In this document: positions 1-6,565 of the stretch, piece after piece
How positions within the stretch are numbered: the stretch's first letter is position 1
How the letters are laid out: each line of letters starts with the position of its first letter
Source: Rubrobacter sp.
GTDB lineage: Bacteria; Actinomycetota; Rubrobacteria; Rubrobacterales; Rubrobacteraceae
Length of the DNA stretch: 12,767 bases
Assembly (NCBI GenBank): GCA_016781775.1
Contig: JADDPR010000164.1
Span: 1-12,767, forward strand
Reading direction: 5' to 3'
Notes under the pieces: generated by a model
Told to the model about the DNA's origin: nothing
The model's input: only the letters and a program-made list of their open reading frames with translations
The model's database searches: none
Made by a program: the position numbers and the translations under genes

Positions 1-1
1 C

Positions 2-523
2 GCCGAGGCCGTCTCGTTCTGGGCCGGCGTGCCGGGGGAGGGCGTGGACCGCGACGAGGCCCGCCGCTGGGTCGTCGAAGGGGTCACAAAGGTCGCCGAG
101 AGGGCGGCGACCCGGGGCGTGGTGGCGACCCTGGAGCCCGAGCCGGGGATGCTCGTCGAGACGCTCGACGATTACGTCGCGCTGGCAGAGGAGGTACCGG
201 GCTTAAAGCTCGCCCTCGACACCGGCCACTGCCTCGTCACCGGCGAGAGGGACCCGGCCGAGGCGGTCCGCGAGTTCGCAGGCTCCATGGGGACGGTCTC
301 CATCGAGGACATGCGCCGGGGCGTGCACGAGCACCTGCCCTTCGGAGAGGGAGACATGGACGTCCCGGCCGTGCTCCGTGCGCTGGAGGAGGTCCGTTTC
401 GGGGGCCTCGTCTGCGTGGAGCTCAGCCGCGAGTCTCCCCGGGCGCATGCCGCCATCCCCGAGGCTCTAAGCTTTCTGCGCGAGGCCACGAGCGAGTCGA
501 GAGGGCTGAGGGCTGGTGGCTGA
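2..523 (+). CDS. Sugar phosphate isomerase/epimerase-like TIM-barrel protein (C-terminal part)
   Basis: The reading frame is open from base 2 and the true start lies before the window; the GTG at 29 is probably internal. About 173 residues remain, the second half of an AP-endonuclease-2/xylose-isomerase-like TIM barrel. Visible family signatures are the strand-end LEPEPG with a probable metal-binding Glu, then LALDTGH with Asp and His metal ligands, then IEDMRRGVHEHLPFGEGDMD, and finally VCVELSRES with a late Glu. Members of this family isomerise or epimerise sugars or related polyols in the cytoplasm with a divalent metal; the substrate cannot be read from sequence. The stop overlaps the start of the glycosyltransferase gene by 8 bases, so the two are very likely co-transcribed and translationally coupled. 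A role in supplying or modifying a sugar for the downstream cluster is inference. Family assignment is firm; function is open. Confidence 0.82.
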   Translation, partial: AEAVSFWAGVPGEGVDRDEARRWVVEGVTKVAERAATRGVVATLEPEPGMLVETLDDYVALAEEVPGLKLALDTGHCLVTGERDPAEAVREFAGSMGTVSIEDMRRGVHEHLPFGEGDMDVPAVLRALEEVRFGGLVCVELSRESPRAHAAIPEALSFLREATSESRGLRAGG

Positions 524-524
524 C
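503..524 (+). repeat. Short G-rich repeat, copy 1, carrying the glycosyltransferase start codon
   Basis: A 22-base unit that matches the one at 1901-1922 at 20 of 22 positions. It contains GGGCTGAGGGCTG, which can act as a Shine-Dalgarno site, followed by the GTG start (516) and the next codons of the glycosyltransferase. It also encodes the end of the upstream isomerase in another frame. The match was made by eye. Confidence 0.6.
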
Positions 525-1757
525 GGCTTGAAAATCTGCTTCGTCTCGCGCCGGTTCTACCCCACGATCTCCGGGATGAGCGTCTACGCCGACAACCTGC
601 TTCGCGAGCTCGTGCGCATGGGTCACAGCGTGACGATGGTCTCGCAGTACCGCGGCGACGATCTCGGCAGGCGCGTCTACGGCGGGGGACCGCCGCCGGA
701 GGTGCCCGGGGTGCGCGTCATCGGGCTCGAATCTTTGGGCGAGCAAGACGGCGGCGACTTCGAGAGGGACATAGATGCGATGGTCGAGACGATCGTCGCC
801 GAGCACGAGGATGGGGGCCCGTTCGACGTGATCCACGCGCAGTACGGCTACCCGACGGGCCTCGCCGCGATGCAGGCAAGCCGTACCTTGGGGGTCCCGA
901 ACCTCGTCTCGATCCAGGGCGGCGACGGACACTGGATCGGCAGCTGCTGCGGCACGCACAAGCGGGCGATGCTCGCCGTCCTCGGCCACGCCGGCGCCCT
1001 ACTAATAGGCTCCCGCTCCTTCGCCGAGGAGGTCACGGAGAACCACGGCACCCCTCCCGAACGCTTCACCGTAATCCCCAACGCCGTCGACACCGAACGC
1101 TTCACCCCGCCCGAAAAACGTTCCCGGGGGGAGATCTCGGACGAGCCCTTGCTCCTGTACCACGGCCGGGTCGACCGGCGCAAAGGCGTGCTCGTCCTCC
1201 TCGACGCCTTCGCGGAGTTGAGCGGAGAACGCCCCCTTCGTCTCGCCGTCTCCGGCATCGGCCCCGACCTCGACGCCGTCACCGAGCGCGTCGCGGAGCT
1301 CGGCCTGGGAGACAAGGTCGACATCGTCGGGTACTCCCCCAACGAAGCGGTCCCTTCGGTGTACCGCCGCGGGGAGGTCTTCGTCACCCCGACCTTCGCC
1401 GAGGGCTTCTCCAGCACCATCCTCGAAGCGATGTCAACCGGACTCCCGATCGTCTCGACGCGCGCCGTCGGCGTGGTGGAATGCCTGCGCCACGAGGAGA
1501 ACGCCCTACTCTCGGAGGTCGGGGACGCCGGGAGCCTCGCCGCCGAGCTGCGGCGCATGCTCGACGACGCCGCCCTACGCGAACACCTCGCCGCCCAGGG
1601 CCTGAAGGAGGCACGCACGCTCTACTCCTGGCCCGCCATCACGGGGCGGATAGTGGACGAGTACCGGGAGCTCGTGGGCACCCGCCCCGACACGGCCTGG
1701 TCCGCCGAAGGACCGGTAGAGCCCTGCCGGTTCCGCGAGACCCCGCACCTGCTTTGA
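516..1757 (+). CDS. Glycosyltransferase family 4 (GT-B fold)
   Basis: A 413-residue retaining GT4-type enzyme that moves a sugar from a nucleotide donor to an acceptor, acting in the cytosol or at the inner membrane face. The N-terminal acceptor half opens with KICFVSRRFYPTISGMSVYADNL, typical of GT4. The C-terminal donor half has YHGRVDRRKG (residues 215-224) and the EGFSSTILEAMSTGLP signature (about 297-310), with the two glutamates of the E-x7-E donor-binding motif at 297 and 305 or close by. Length is normal for the family. An unusual CC pair (SCCG, about 143-146) sits near the domain linker. The GTG start at 516 overlaps the upstream stop and lies within a repeat that supplies a G-rich ribosome site. 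The next gene is a PIG-L deacetylase, a pairing also seen in mshA/mshB and bshA/bshB, though that role is only a possibility here. Substrates are unknown. Confidence 0.9.
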   Translation: MADGLKICFVSRRFYPTISGMSVYADNLLRELVRMGHSVTMVSQYRGDDLGRRVYGGGPPPEVPGVRVIGLESLGEQDGGDFERDIDAMVETIVAEHEDGGPFDVIHAQYGYPTGLAAMQASRTLGVPNLVSIQGGDGHWIGSCCGTHKRAMLAVLGHAGALLIGSRSFAEEVTENHGTPPERFTVIPNAVDTERFTPPEKRSRGEISDEPLLLYHGRVDRRKGVLVLLDAFAELSGERPLRLAVSGIGPDLDAVTERVAELGLGDKVDIVGYSPNEAVPSVYRRGEVFVTPTFAEGFSSTILEAMSTGLPIVSTRAVGVVECLRHEENALLSEVGDAGSLAAELRRMLDDAALREHLAAQGLKEARTLYSWPAITGRIVDEYRELVGTRPDTAWSAEGPVEPCRFRETPHLL

Positions 1758-1761
1758 GGAG

Positions 1762-1786
1762 CCGTCGGCACTCAGCCCTCAGCCGT
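1762..1786 (-). repeat. Short G-rich repeat, copy 2, inverted
   Basis: Just after the glycosyltransferase stop, the minus strand reads ACGGCTGAGGGCTGAGTG and then CCGAC. This is the same unit as copies 1 and 3 with a small indel. With copy 3 it forms inverted ends of a segment of about 160 bases (1762-1922), similar in shape to a small non-coding mobile element. No target-site duplication is obvious. Confidence 0.5.
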
Positions 1787-1900
1787 CGGCTTGCGGGCTG
1801 CGACCGGTGGGATCTTCACGGCGAGACGGCGGATCGTCGGGCCAAGCACTGCCGTTCGCGGCAAGGCCGTAGCTCGCGGCGCACCTCTCGCGATCGTGAC
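1787..1900. other. Interior of the repeat-bounded intergenic segment, with one hairpin
   Basis: These 114 bases lie between the inverted repeat copies. They contain a short perfect hairpin, TGCCG-TTCG-CGGCA (1850-1863), with a TTCG tetraloop and no following T-run. The frame of the PIG-L gene is open through this segment, but the protein it would encode does not resemble the family. I see no separate gene. Confidence 0.4.
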
Positions 1901-1922
1901 GGGCTGGGGGCTGATGGCTGAC
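1901..1922 (+). repeat. Short G-rich repeat, copy 3, carrying the PIG-L start codon
   Basis: A 22-base unit matching copy 1 at 20 of 22 positions. It supplies GGGCTGGGGG as a possible ribosome site and the ATG at 1914. As a result the PIG-L protein and the glycosyltransferase share the first residues MAD, translated from the repeat. Confidence 0.6.
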
Positions 1923-2750
1923 CATTCCAAAAAACCTACCGCGCTCTTCGTCTCGCCTCACCTCGACGACGTCGCCTTCTCCTGCGGCGCGACCCTCGCC
2001 CTGCTCGCGAGGAGCGGCTGGCACACGGTCCTCGCGACGGTCTTCACGAGGAGCGTCCCCGACCCCACGGGCTTCGCGCTCGCCTGCCAGACCGACAAGG
2101 GTCTCCTCCCCGAGGTGGACTACATGGCGCTGCGCCGCGAGGAGGACCGCGAGGCCGCGGAGCACCTGGGCGCAGGGGAGCGCATCTGGCTCGACCTCCC
2201 CGAGGCGCCGCACCGCGGCTACGAGTCCGCCGCCGCCATGTTCGCCGGTGTCCCGGAGGAGGACGAGGTCTGGAGCGAGGTGGCCGAGAACCTGAGGGGC
2301 CTGCTCGAAGCCCACACCCCGGACGTCCTCTTCGCCCCGCAGGCCCTGGGCGAGCACGCGGATCACCTGCAGGTCGTGCGCGCCGTGCTCGAACTCGCCG
2401 ACGCGCCGGCCGCCTGGTACCGCGACGCCCCCTACGCCACACGCAACCCCAAGTCTCTCCCCTCGCCGCTCCTCCCGGACGGGCTCTCGGAGGTTGCCGT
2501 GGACGTCACCGAAACCCTCGACGCAAAGCTCCGGGCCTCCGCCGCCTACGGAACCCAGCTTGGCTTCCAGTTCGACGGCGAGGGCGGCATGCGCGAGACC
2601 CTCTCGGGCTTCGCCGCCTCCGAGGCCCGCCGCCTCGGCCTGCCGTCCGGAGAGGCGGCGGAAGCCTTGATGCTGCCGGAGACCGGCGAGCTCCTCGAAA
2701 ACGACGTGTTGCGGAAATGCCTGTGGCTGCCGTCGGGACGGCGGTTATGA
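1914..2750 (+). CDS. PIG-L family (LmbE-like) N-deacetylase
   Basis: A 278-residue zinc-dependent deacetylase of the PIG-L/LmbE superfamily, which removes acetyl groups from N-acetylglucosamine-type substrates such as lipid- or small-molecule-linked GlcNAc. The N-terminal motif SPHLDD (residues 14-19) corresponds to the family PHPDD: His16 and Asp19 are expected zinc ligands and Asp18 the general base. HADH (148-151) supplies the third metal ligand, His151. The usual E-x-x-G-x-G-G after the first motif is changed to VAFSCGAT, a common variation. I place the start at ATG 1914, because the 41 extra residues available upstream (from 1791) are non-family-like and come from the repeat-bounded spacer. 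It lies 156 bases after the glycosyltransferase on the same strand, so deacetylation of the transferred sugar is a reasonable inference. No signal peptide is visible. Confidence 0.87.
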   Translation: MADHSKKPTALFVSPHLDDVAFSCGATLALLARSGWHTVLATVFTRSVPDPTGFALACQTDKGLLPEVDYMALRREEDREAAEHLGAGERIWLDLPEAPHRGYESAAAMFAGVPEEDEVWSEVAENLRGLLEAHTPDVLFAPQALGEHADHLQVVRAVLELADAPAAWYRDAPYATRNPKSLPSPLLPDGLSEVAVDVTETLDAKLRASAAYGTQLGFQFDGEGGMRETLSGFAASEARRLGLPSGEAAEALMLPETGELLENDVLRKCLWLPSGRRL

Positions 2751-2874
2751 AGAACGCCGGGACCTGGAGGGGGGCGCGAGAGAGCCGGCGGGGACGTGAA
2801 TGCTTGCGGGCCACCGTGTCGTGTAGAAGACGGCGTCGGCCGCGGGATACGAACGGAAAGAAGCTGAGACGAAC

Positions 2875-3885
2875 TTGGATTTAACGAACAAAAAGGTGCT
2901 CGTGACCGGGGCCGACGGGTTTATCGGGAGCCACCTGACGGAGGCGCTGGTGCGCCTGGGGTGCGACGTGCGGGCCTTCGTGTACTACAACTCGTTCAAC
3001 TCCTGGGGGTGGCTGGACCACTCGGAGGACGAAGTCCGGGAGGCCCTGGAGGTCTTCGCCGGGGACGTGCGCGACCCGCACGGGGTAAAGGCCGCCATGC
3101 GGGGGTGCGACGTCGTGTTCCACCTTGCGGCCCTGATCGCTATACCCTACTCCTACCACTCCCCGGACACCTACGTGGACACCAACGTCAAGGGGACGCT
3201 CAACGTCCTGCAGGCGGCGCGCGAGACGGGCGTGCAGAAGGTCGTCCACACCTCGACTAGCGAGGTGTACGGCACGGCCCGCTACGTCCCCATCGACGAG
3301 GGGCACCCGTTGCAGGCCCAGTCGCCGTACTCGGCCAGCAAGATCGGGGCGGACCAGATGGCGCTCTCCTACCACCGCTCGTTCGGCACGCCGGTGAGCA
3401 TCGTCCGGCCGTTCAACACCTACGGCCCCAGGCAGTCGGCGCGCGCGGTCATCCCGACGATCATCACCCAGATAGCCGGGGGCGCGAAGGCCATAAAGCT
3501 GGGGGCCACGAGTCCCACGAGGGACTTCAACTTCGTCAGCGACACGGTGGGGGGCTTCGTCGCCGTCGCCCGCTCCGACGCCTCGGTCGGGGAGGTCATA
3601 AATATCGGCAGCGACTTCGAGGTCTCGATAGGGGAGACGGCCGGGATCATCGCCGGGGTAATGGGGCGGGAGATAGAGGTCGTCTGCGACGAGGAGAGGC
3701 TGAGGCCGGATGCCTCCGAGGTGGAGCGGTTGTGGGCGTCGAACGAGAAGGCGAGGAGGATTCTCGACTGGACCCCGGAGTACGCCGGGCGGGACGGGTT
3801 CAGGCGCGGGATCGGGCAGACCGCCGAGTGGTTCACCGAGGCGGACAACCTCAAGATGTACAAGGCGGAGGTGTACAACATCTGA
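2875..3885 (+). CDS. NAD-dependent 4,6-dehydratase/epimerase, extended SDR, LegB-like
   Basis: A 336-residue extended short-chain dehydrogenase acting on a nucleotide sugar in the cytoplasm. The Rossmann motif is GADGFIG (residues 12-18). The catalytic segment is TSTSEVYG (126-133) with Tyr152 and Lys156 in YSASK. The stretch FVYYNSFNSWGWLD (35-48) is characteristic of the LegB-type family (UDP-GlcNAc 4,6-dehydratase in legionaminic-acid-type pathways), so I favour that over a generic UDP-glucose 4-epimerase. Classical 4,6-dehydratases have Asp before Glu in the TSTDE motif; here it is Ser129-Glu130. TTG at 2875 is the only reasonable start, since no in-frame start was found close upstream and the next residues are the family N-terminus. 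The ribosome site is weak (GGAAAG about 15 bases upstream). It is tightly followed by a nucleotidyltransferase and a second SDR, the usual company for sugar-nucleotide synthesis. The exact substrate is unknown. Confidence 0.88.
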   Translation: MDLTNKKVLVTGADGFIGSHLTEALVRLGCDVRAFVYYNSFNSWGWLDHSEDEVREALEVFAGDVRDPHGVKAAMRGCDVVFHLAALIAIPYSYHSPDTYVDTNVKGTLNVLQAARETGVQKVVHTSTSEVYGTARYVPIDEGHPLQAQSPYSASKIGADQMALSYHRSFGTPVSIVRPFNTYGPRQSARAVIPTIITQIAGGAKAIKLGATSPTRDFNFVSDTVGGFVAVARSDASVGEVINIGSDFEVSIGETAGIIAGVMGREIEVVCDEERLRPDASEVERLWASNEKARRILDWTPEYAGRDGFRRGIGQTAEWFTEADNLKMYKAEVYNI

Positions 3886-3902
3886 TGGGTGGGTCCGGGC
3901 CC

Positions 3903-4625
3903 ATGCGGGCGGTGATCCTTGCGGGCGGCAAGGGCACGCGGCTCCGCCCGTACACGACGACCCTGCCAAAGCCCCTGATGCCTGTCGGCGACCGCCCGAT
4001 CCTCAACCTCGTCATGGACGGGCTGAGGGCCGCCGGCGTGGAACGGGTGACGCTCGCGGTCAACCACATGGCCGAGGTCATCATGGCGTTCTTCGGCTCC
4101 GGCGAGAAGTTCGGGCTCCGCATCGACTACTCCGTGGAAGACAAGCCGCTGGGCACGATCGCCCCCCTCAAGCTCATAAAGGACCTCCCCGAAAACTTCA
4201 TCGTGATGAACGGGGACACCCTGACGGACATAGATTACGTCGCCCTGTACGAGGCCCACATCGACTCGGCGAGACCGCTGACCATCGCGACCCACCGGCG
4301 TCAGGTAAAGGTGGATTTCGGCGTCCTCGAGGTGGACGAAGCCTCGGGGTCCGTGGCGAGTTTCCGGGAGAAGCCGACCAACCACTTCGAGGTGAGCATG
4401 GGCGTGTACGTCTTCAACCGCAGCCTGCTCGAGCGCGTCCCCGACGACGAGCCCTACGGCCTCGACGACCTGGTGCTCGGGATGCTCCAGGACGGGCAGC
4501 CGATCAACGCCTACAGGTTCGACGGCTACTGGCTGGACATCGGTCGTCCCGACGACTACGACCGGGCGAACGAGGACGTGGAGGGGCTGGACCTACGGGG
4601 CTCCGGATCCCCCGACACCATTTGA
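3903..4625 (+). CDS. NDP-sugar nucleotidyltransferase (RmlA/GMP-like)
   Basis: A 240-residue sugar-phosphate nucleotidyltransferase that joins an NTP and a sugar 1-phosphate to give an NDP-sugar plus pyrophosphate. The signature LAGGKGTRLRPYT (residues 6-18) with LPKPLMPV (21-28) forms the nucleotide-binding loop. NGDTLTD (103-109) holds a metal-binding Asp, EKP (156-158) is the sugar-binding signature and YWLDIGRPDDY (209-219) is typical of the RmlA/mannose-1-phosphate guanylyltransferase group. At 240 residues it is the short, single-domain form without a C-terminal left-handed helix domain. I chose ATG 3903 because MRAVILAGG is the canonical N-terminus; an in-frame ATG at 3885 overlapping the upstream stop (TGATG) is a real alternative, adding six residues. 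The stop overlaps the next gene's TTG, so it is coupled on both sides. The base and sugar specificity cannot be assigned. Confidence 0.9.
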   Translation: MRAVILAGGKGTRLRPYTTTLPKPLMPVGDRPILNLVMDGLRAAGVERVTLAVNHMAEVIMAFFGSGEKFGLRIDYSVEDKPLGTIAPLKLIKDLPENFIVMNGDTLTDIDYVALYEAHIDSARPLTIATHRRQVKVDFGVLEVDEASGSVASFREKPTNHFEVSMGVYVFNRSLLERVPDDEPYGLDDLVLGMLQDGQPINAYRFDGYWLDIGRPDDYDRANEDVEGLDLRGSGSPDTI

Positions 4626-5578
4626 GCCCTCCGCGAACGGTGCTCGTCGCGGGCTCCGGGGGCTTCGTCGGACGTCACGTCGTCCGGGCGCTCGAAGAAC
4701 GTCTCCCCGACGCAACGGTGTGCGGCCTCGGACGCTCCGCCGGCCGCGGCGGTCCGCTCGATGAATTCCTCCCCGTCGAGGTTCGGGCGGAGAACCTCGG
4801 GGAGATAGGACATTACCTGTCCTCCGGCCCCGCCGGCCCCGTCGAGGCCGTGGTGAATTGCCTTGGAGCCCTCACCAACGACCACGAGCCGGCCGCGCGG
4901 GACAACGTGCGCGCAACCGAGGCCCTGATCGAGGCCGCTTCCGGAGCCGCGCCGGGGGTCTACTTCGTGCATTTCGGCTCCGCGGCGGAGTACGCCCCGC
5001 TGGAGCCTCCGCAGGGGACGGACGAGTCCACGCCCACCCAGCCGACGAGCGCCTACGGGGAGAGCAAGCTGGCGGCGACGCGTCTCGTGCTCGAAGCCGC
5101 CCGTGCGAGTTGGATCTCGGGCACCGTCCTGAGGCTCTCCAACCCCATAGGCCCGGGCATGCCCCCCACGACGCTCCCCGGCAAAGTCCTCGACTTTCTC
5201 GCGGGCACGACCGAAGAAGACGTCCTCAACCTCGGCGACCTCTCCCCCTACCGCGACTTCGTGGACGTGCGCGACGCGGCGGACGCCGCAGCGTTGGCCC
5301 TCCTCGATCCACTCGCCGCAGGCGGGGAGGTCCTCAACATCGGCAGCGGGGTCGCGCGCAGGGCGCGCGACCTGGTCCGCGGGCTGCTGGAGGCGAGCGC
5401 TCGTCCCGGTGCGACCTTTCGGGAGAACTCCGACGGCTCCGCAAGGTCGGGGGCGGTCGGCTGGCAAGAGATGGACATCTCCAGGGCGCGCGGGGTACTG
5501 GGCTGGACCCCCGACACCCCGTGGCCGGAGACCCTACGCTATGCCGCTCACGGGTCTCGGGGAGGACGGCGGGCGTAG
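4622..5578 (+). CDS. NAD-dependent epimerase/dehydratase (second SDR)
   Basis: A 318-residue extended SDR acting on a nucleotide sugar. The Rossmann motif is GSGGFVG (residues 11-17); the active site has Ser120 in FGSAAEY, and Tyr145 and Lys149 in YGESK. VNCLGALTN (78-86) replaces the more usual HLAA segment after the fourth strand, and NPIGPGMP is the family NxxGP motif. The start is TTG 4622, overlapping the nucleotidyltransferase stop (TTGA); a GTG at 4640 would cut into the first strand and is less likely. The C-terminus is rich in Gly and Arg. As last gene of the three-gene block 2875-5578 it probably performs the final reduction or epimerisation of the sugar made by the preceding enzymes. 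Family is clear, reaction is not. Confidence 0.85.
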   Translation: MSPPRTVLVAGSGGFVGRHVVRALEERLPDATVCGLGRSAGRGGPLDEFLPVEVRAENLGEIGHYLSSGPAGPVEAVVNCLGALTNDHEPAARDNVRATEALIEAASGAAPGVYFVHFGSAAEYAPLEPPQGTDESTPTQPTSAYGESKLAATRLVLEAARASWISGTVLRLSNPIGPGMPPTTLPGKVLDFLAGTTEEDVLNLGDLSPYRDFVDVRDAADAAALALLDPLAAGGEVLNIGSGVARRARDLVRGLLEASARPGATFRENSDGSARSGAVGWQEMDISRARGVLGWTPDTPWPETLRYAAHGSRGGRRA

Positions 5579-5593
5579 AGCCACGGGCTGTGC

Positions 5594-5615
5594 GCAAGGT
5601 AATTGCATACCTTGC
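5594..5615. promoter_or_regulatory. Perfect inverted repeat, operator or terminator stem
   Basis: GCAAGGTA and TACCTTGC are perfect 8-base arms around the 6-base loop ATTGCA, 15 bases after the SDR stop. There is no T-run after it, so a simple intrinsic terminator is not well supported. A dimeric repressor site for the downstream acetyltransferase is an alternative. The symmetry is seen directly; the role is inference. Confidence 0.4.
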
Positions 5616-5636
5616 CACGAACCAGGGGTGGCGAGA

Positions 5637-5660
5637 GGAGGGGCCGGAGATTGGCCCTCC
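5637..5660 (+). terminator. Weak terminator-like hairpin after the sugar cluster
   Basis: GGGCC pairs with GGCCC around a 7-base loop (5646-5652); the stem can be lengthened by three pairs after a one-base bulge. The sequence after it is CTTACAATT, with no real T-run. It could end the sugar-cluster transcript, but evidence is modest. Confidence 0.3.
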
Positions 5661-5662
5661 CT

Positions 5663-5668
5663 TACAAT
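5663..5668 (+). promoter_or_regulatory. Possible -10 element for a leaderless transcript
   Basis: TACAAT fits the actinobacterial TANNNT -10 pattern and is followed after six bases by ATG 5675, the spacing expected when transcription starts at the A of the start codon. No convincing -35 is present at 16-18 bases. This is a prediction only. Confidence 0.35.
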
Positions 5669-5674
5669 TCCGGC

Positions 5675-5755
5675 ATGGAAAGCGTGCGGCCGAGGAGCGT
5701 GCGGAACCCGTACCCGCTGGTCGACGGCTCGCAGCCGGGTGAAGGAGGAATCTGA
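5675..5755 (+). CDS. Possible 26-residue leader peptide (uORF) before the acetyltransferase
   Basis: A short ORF from ATG 5675 to TGA 5753-5755 encodes 26 residues, beginning MESVRPRSVRNPYP and ending QPGEGGI. Its stop overlaps the acetyltransferase ATG as TGATG, and its last codons encode the GAAGGAGG Shine-Dalgarno site of that gene. It is in a different frame from the acetyltransferase, so it is not an N-terminal extension. A -10-like TACAAT six bases before the ATG would make a leaderless mRNA. The arrangement suggests translational coupling, and leader peptides are known regulators of several antibiotic-resistance genes. No homolog is recognised, and a chance ORF in GC-rich DNA remains quite possible. 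Confidence 0.3.
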   Translation: MESVRPRSVRNPYPLVDGSQPGEGGI

Positions 5756-6312
5756 TGGAGCGAACGCAGCCGGCGTCGGCGAGCGGCCCGGTGGACCGTC
5801 CGGGCCTTCTGCGCGGCCGGAACGTCTTGCTTCGCCCGCTTCGGGCGGACGACGTCGAGCGGGTGGTCGAGATCCAGGCGGAGCCGGGCGTCGCCCGCTG
5901 GTGGGGGCCCCCGGACGAGGCCGAGTTACGCCGGCAGGCCGACGGTAGCGCCGAAGAGAAGGCGCTCGCGATAGAAACGGAGGGCGAGCTTGTGGGCCTG
6001 ATCCAGTACCACGAGGAGGACGAGCCCGACTTTCGATACGCTGGGATCGACATCTTCCTCGCCGGGCGGGCACAGGGGCGTGGGCTGGGGACCGACGCGG
6101 TGCGAACGCTCGCGCGCTACCTGATAGACGAGCGGGGACATCACCGGCTCACGATTGACCCGGCGGCCGACAACGCCGCGGCGATCCGCGCCTACGAAAA
6201 GGTCGGCTTCCGTGCCGTCGGAGTCATGCGCGAGTACTGGCGTTCGCCGGACGGGGCGTGGCGCGACGGCCTACTCATGGACCTGCTCGCGCGCGAGCTC
6301 GACCGGGCGTGA
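5755..6312 (+). CDS. GNAT N-acetyltransferase, AAC(6')-like
   Basis: A 185-residue GNAT acetyltransferase that transfers acetyl from acetyl-CoA to an amine. The N-terminal strand-helix VLLRPLRADDVERVVEI is followed by WWGPPDEAELR, then GIDIFLAGRAQGRGLG (97-112) with the acetyl-CoA pyrophosphate loop QGRGLG, and HHRLTIDPAADNAAAIRAYEKVGF (129-152), the core that resembles AAC(6')-Ib-type aminoglycoside 6'-N-acetyltransferases. It ends with a strand containing DGLLMDLL. ATG 5755 has an excellent Shine-Dalgarno site, GAAGGAGG (5741-5748), six bases upstream. Aminoglycosides are the best family-based guess for the substrate, but many chromosomal relatives have other or unknown targets, so a resistance role is unproven. 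It stands apart from the sugar cluster, with its own probable promoter and a possible coupled leader ORF. Confidence 0.85.
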   Translation: MERTQPASASGPVDRPGLLRGRNVLLRPLRADDVERVVEIQAEPGVARWWGPPDEAELRRQADGSAEEKALAIETEGELVGLIQYHEEDEPDFRYAGIDIFLAGRAQGRGLGTDAVRTLARYLIDERGHHRLTIDPAADNAAAIRAYEKVGFRAVGVMREYWRSPDGAWRDGLLMDLLARELDRA

Positions 6313-6526
6313 ACACCCGAGAATAGCGCCGTCATCGAGCCCGGGTTGCAACCGTGCGCGATCCCGAGGAGCGGCCACGATGTACGGTGCTCGTGCGGTG
6401 GCCTCTCCACCGCACCCTGTCCGCCACCCTGGTTGCGCGTCTATGCCGGGCCGTTTGCGAAATCCCACACTCGTTCCGAGGTTTCCGTATGCCCGGTCGT
6501 GTCCCGAGCCACGTCTGCGGGCCTCC

Positions 6527-6542
6527 GGCGGGCTCACCCGCC
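6527..6542 (-). terminator. Hairpin after the DinB-family gene
   Basis: GGCGGG and CCCGCC pair perfectly around a 4-base loop, about 24 bases past the DinB-family stop on the minus strand. No T-run follows, so it is a weak candidate for ending one or both of the convergent transcripts. The rest of 6313-6526 shows no gene I can support. Confidence 0.3.
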
Positions 6543-6565
6543 AGACCCGCCCGAGCCCCGAAGGT

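Noticed and set aside
1791..1913. N-terminal extension of the PIG-L protein from TTG 1791
   Set aside because: The added residues are Arg-rich and not family-like, and they derive from the repeat-bounded spacer; ATG 1914 has a ribosome-site-like G-run and gives the normal N-terminus.
2881..3969. 362-residue open frame on the minus strand opposite the LegB-like gene
   Set aside because: It is fully antisense to a clear SDR gene and its composition (Val, Asp, Arg and Gly rich, no motifs) is that of a GC-rich shadow frame.
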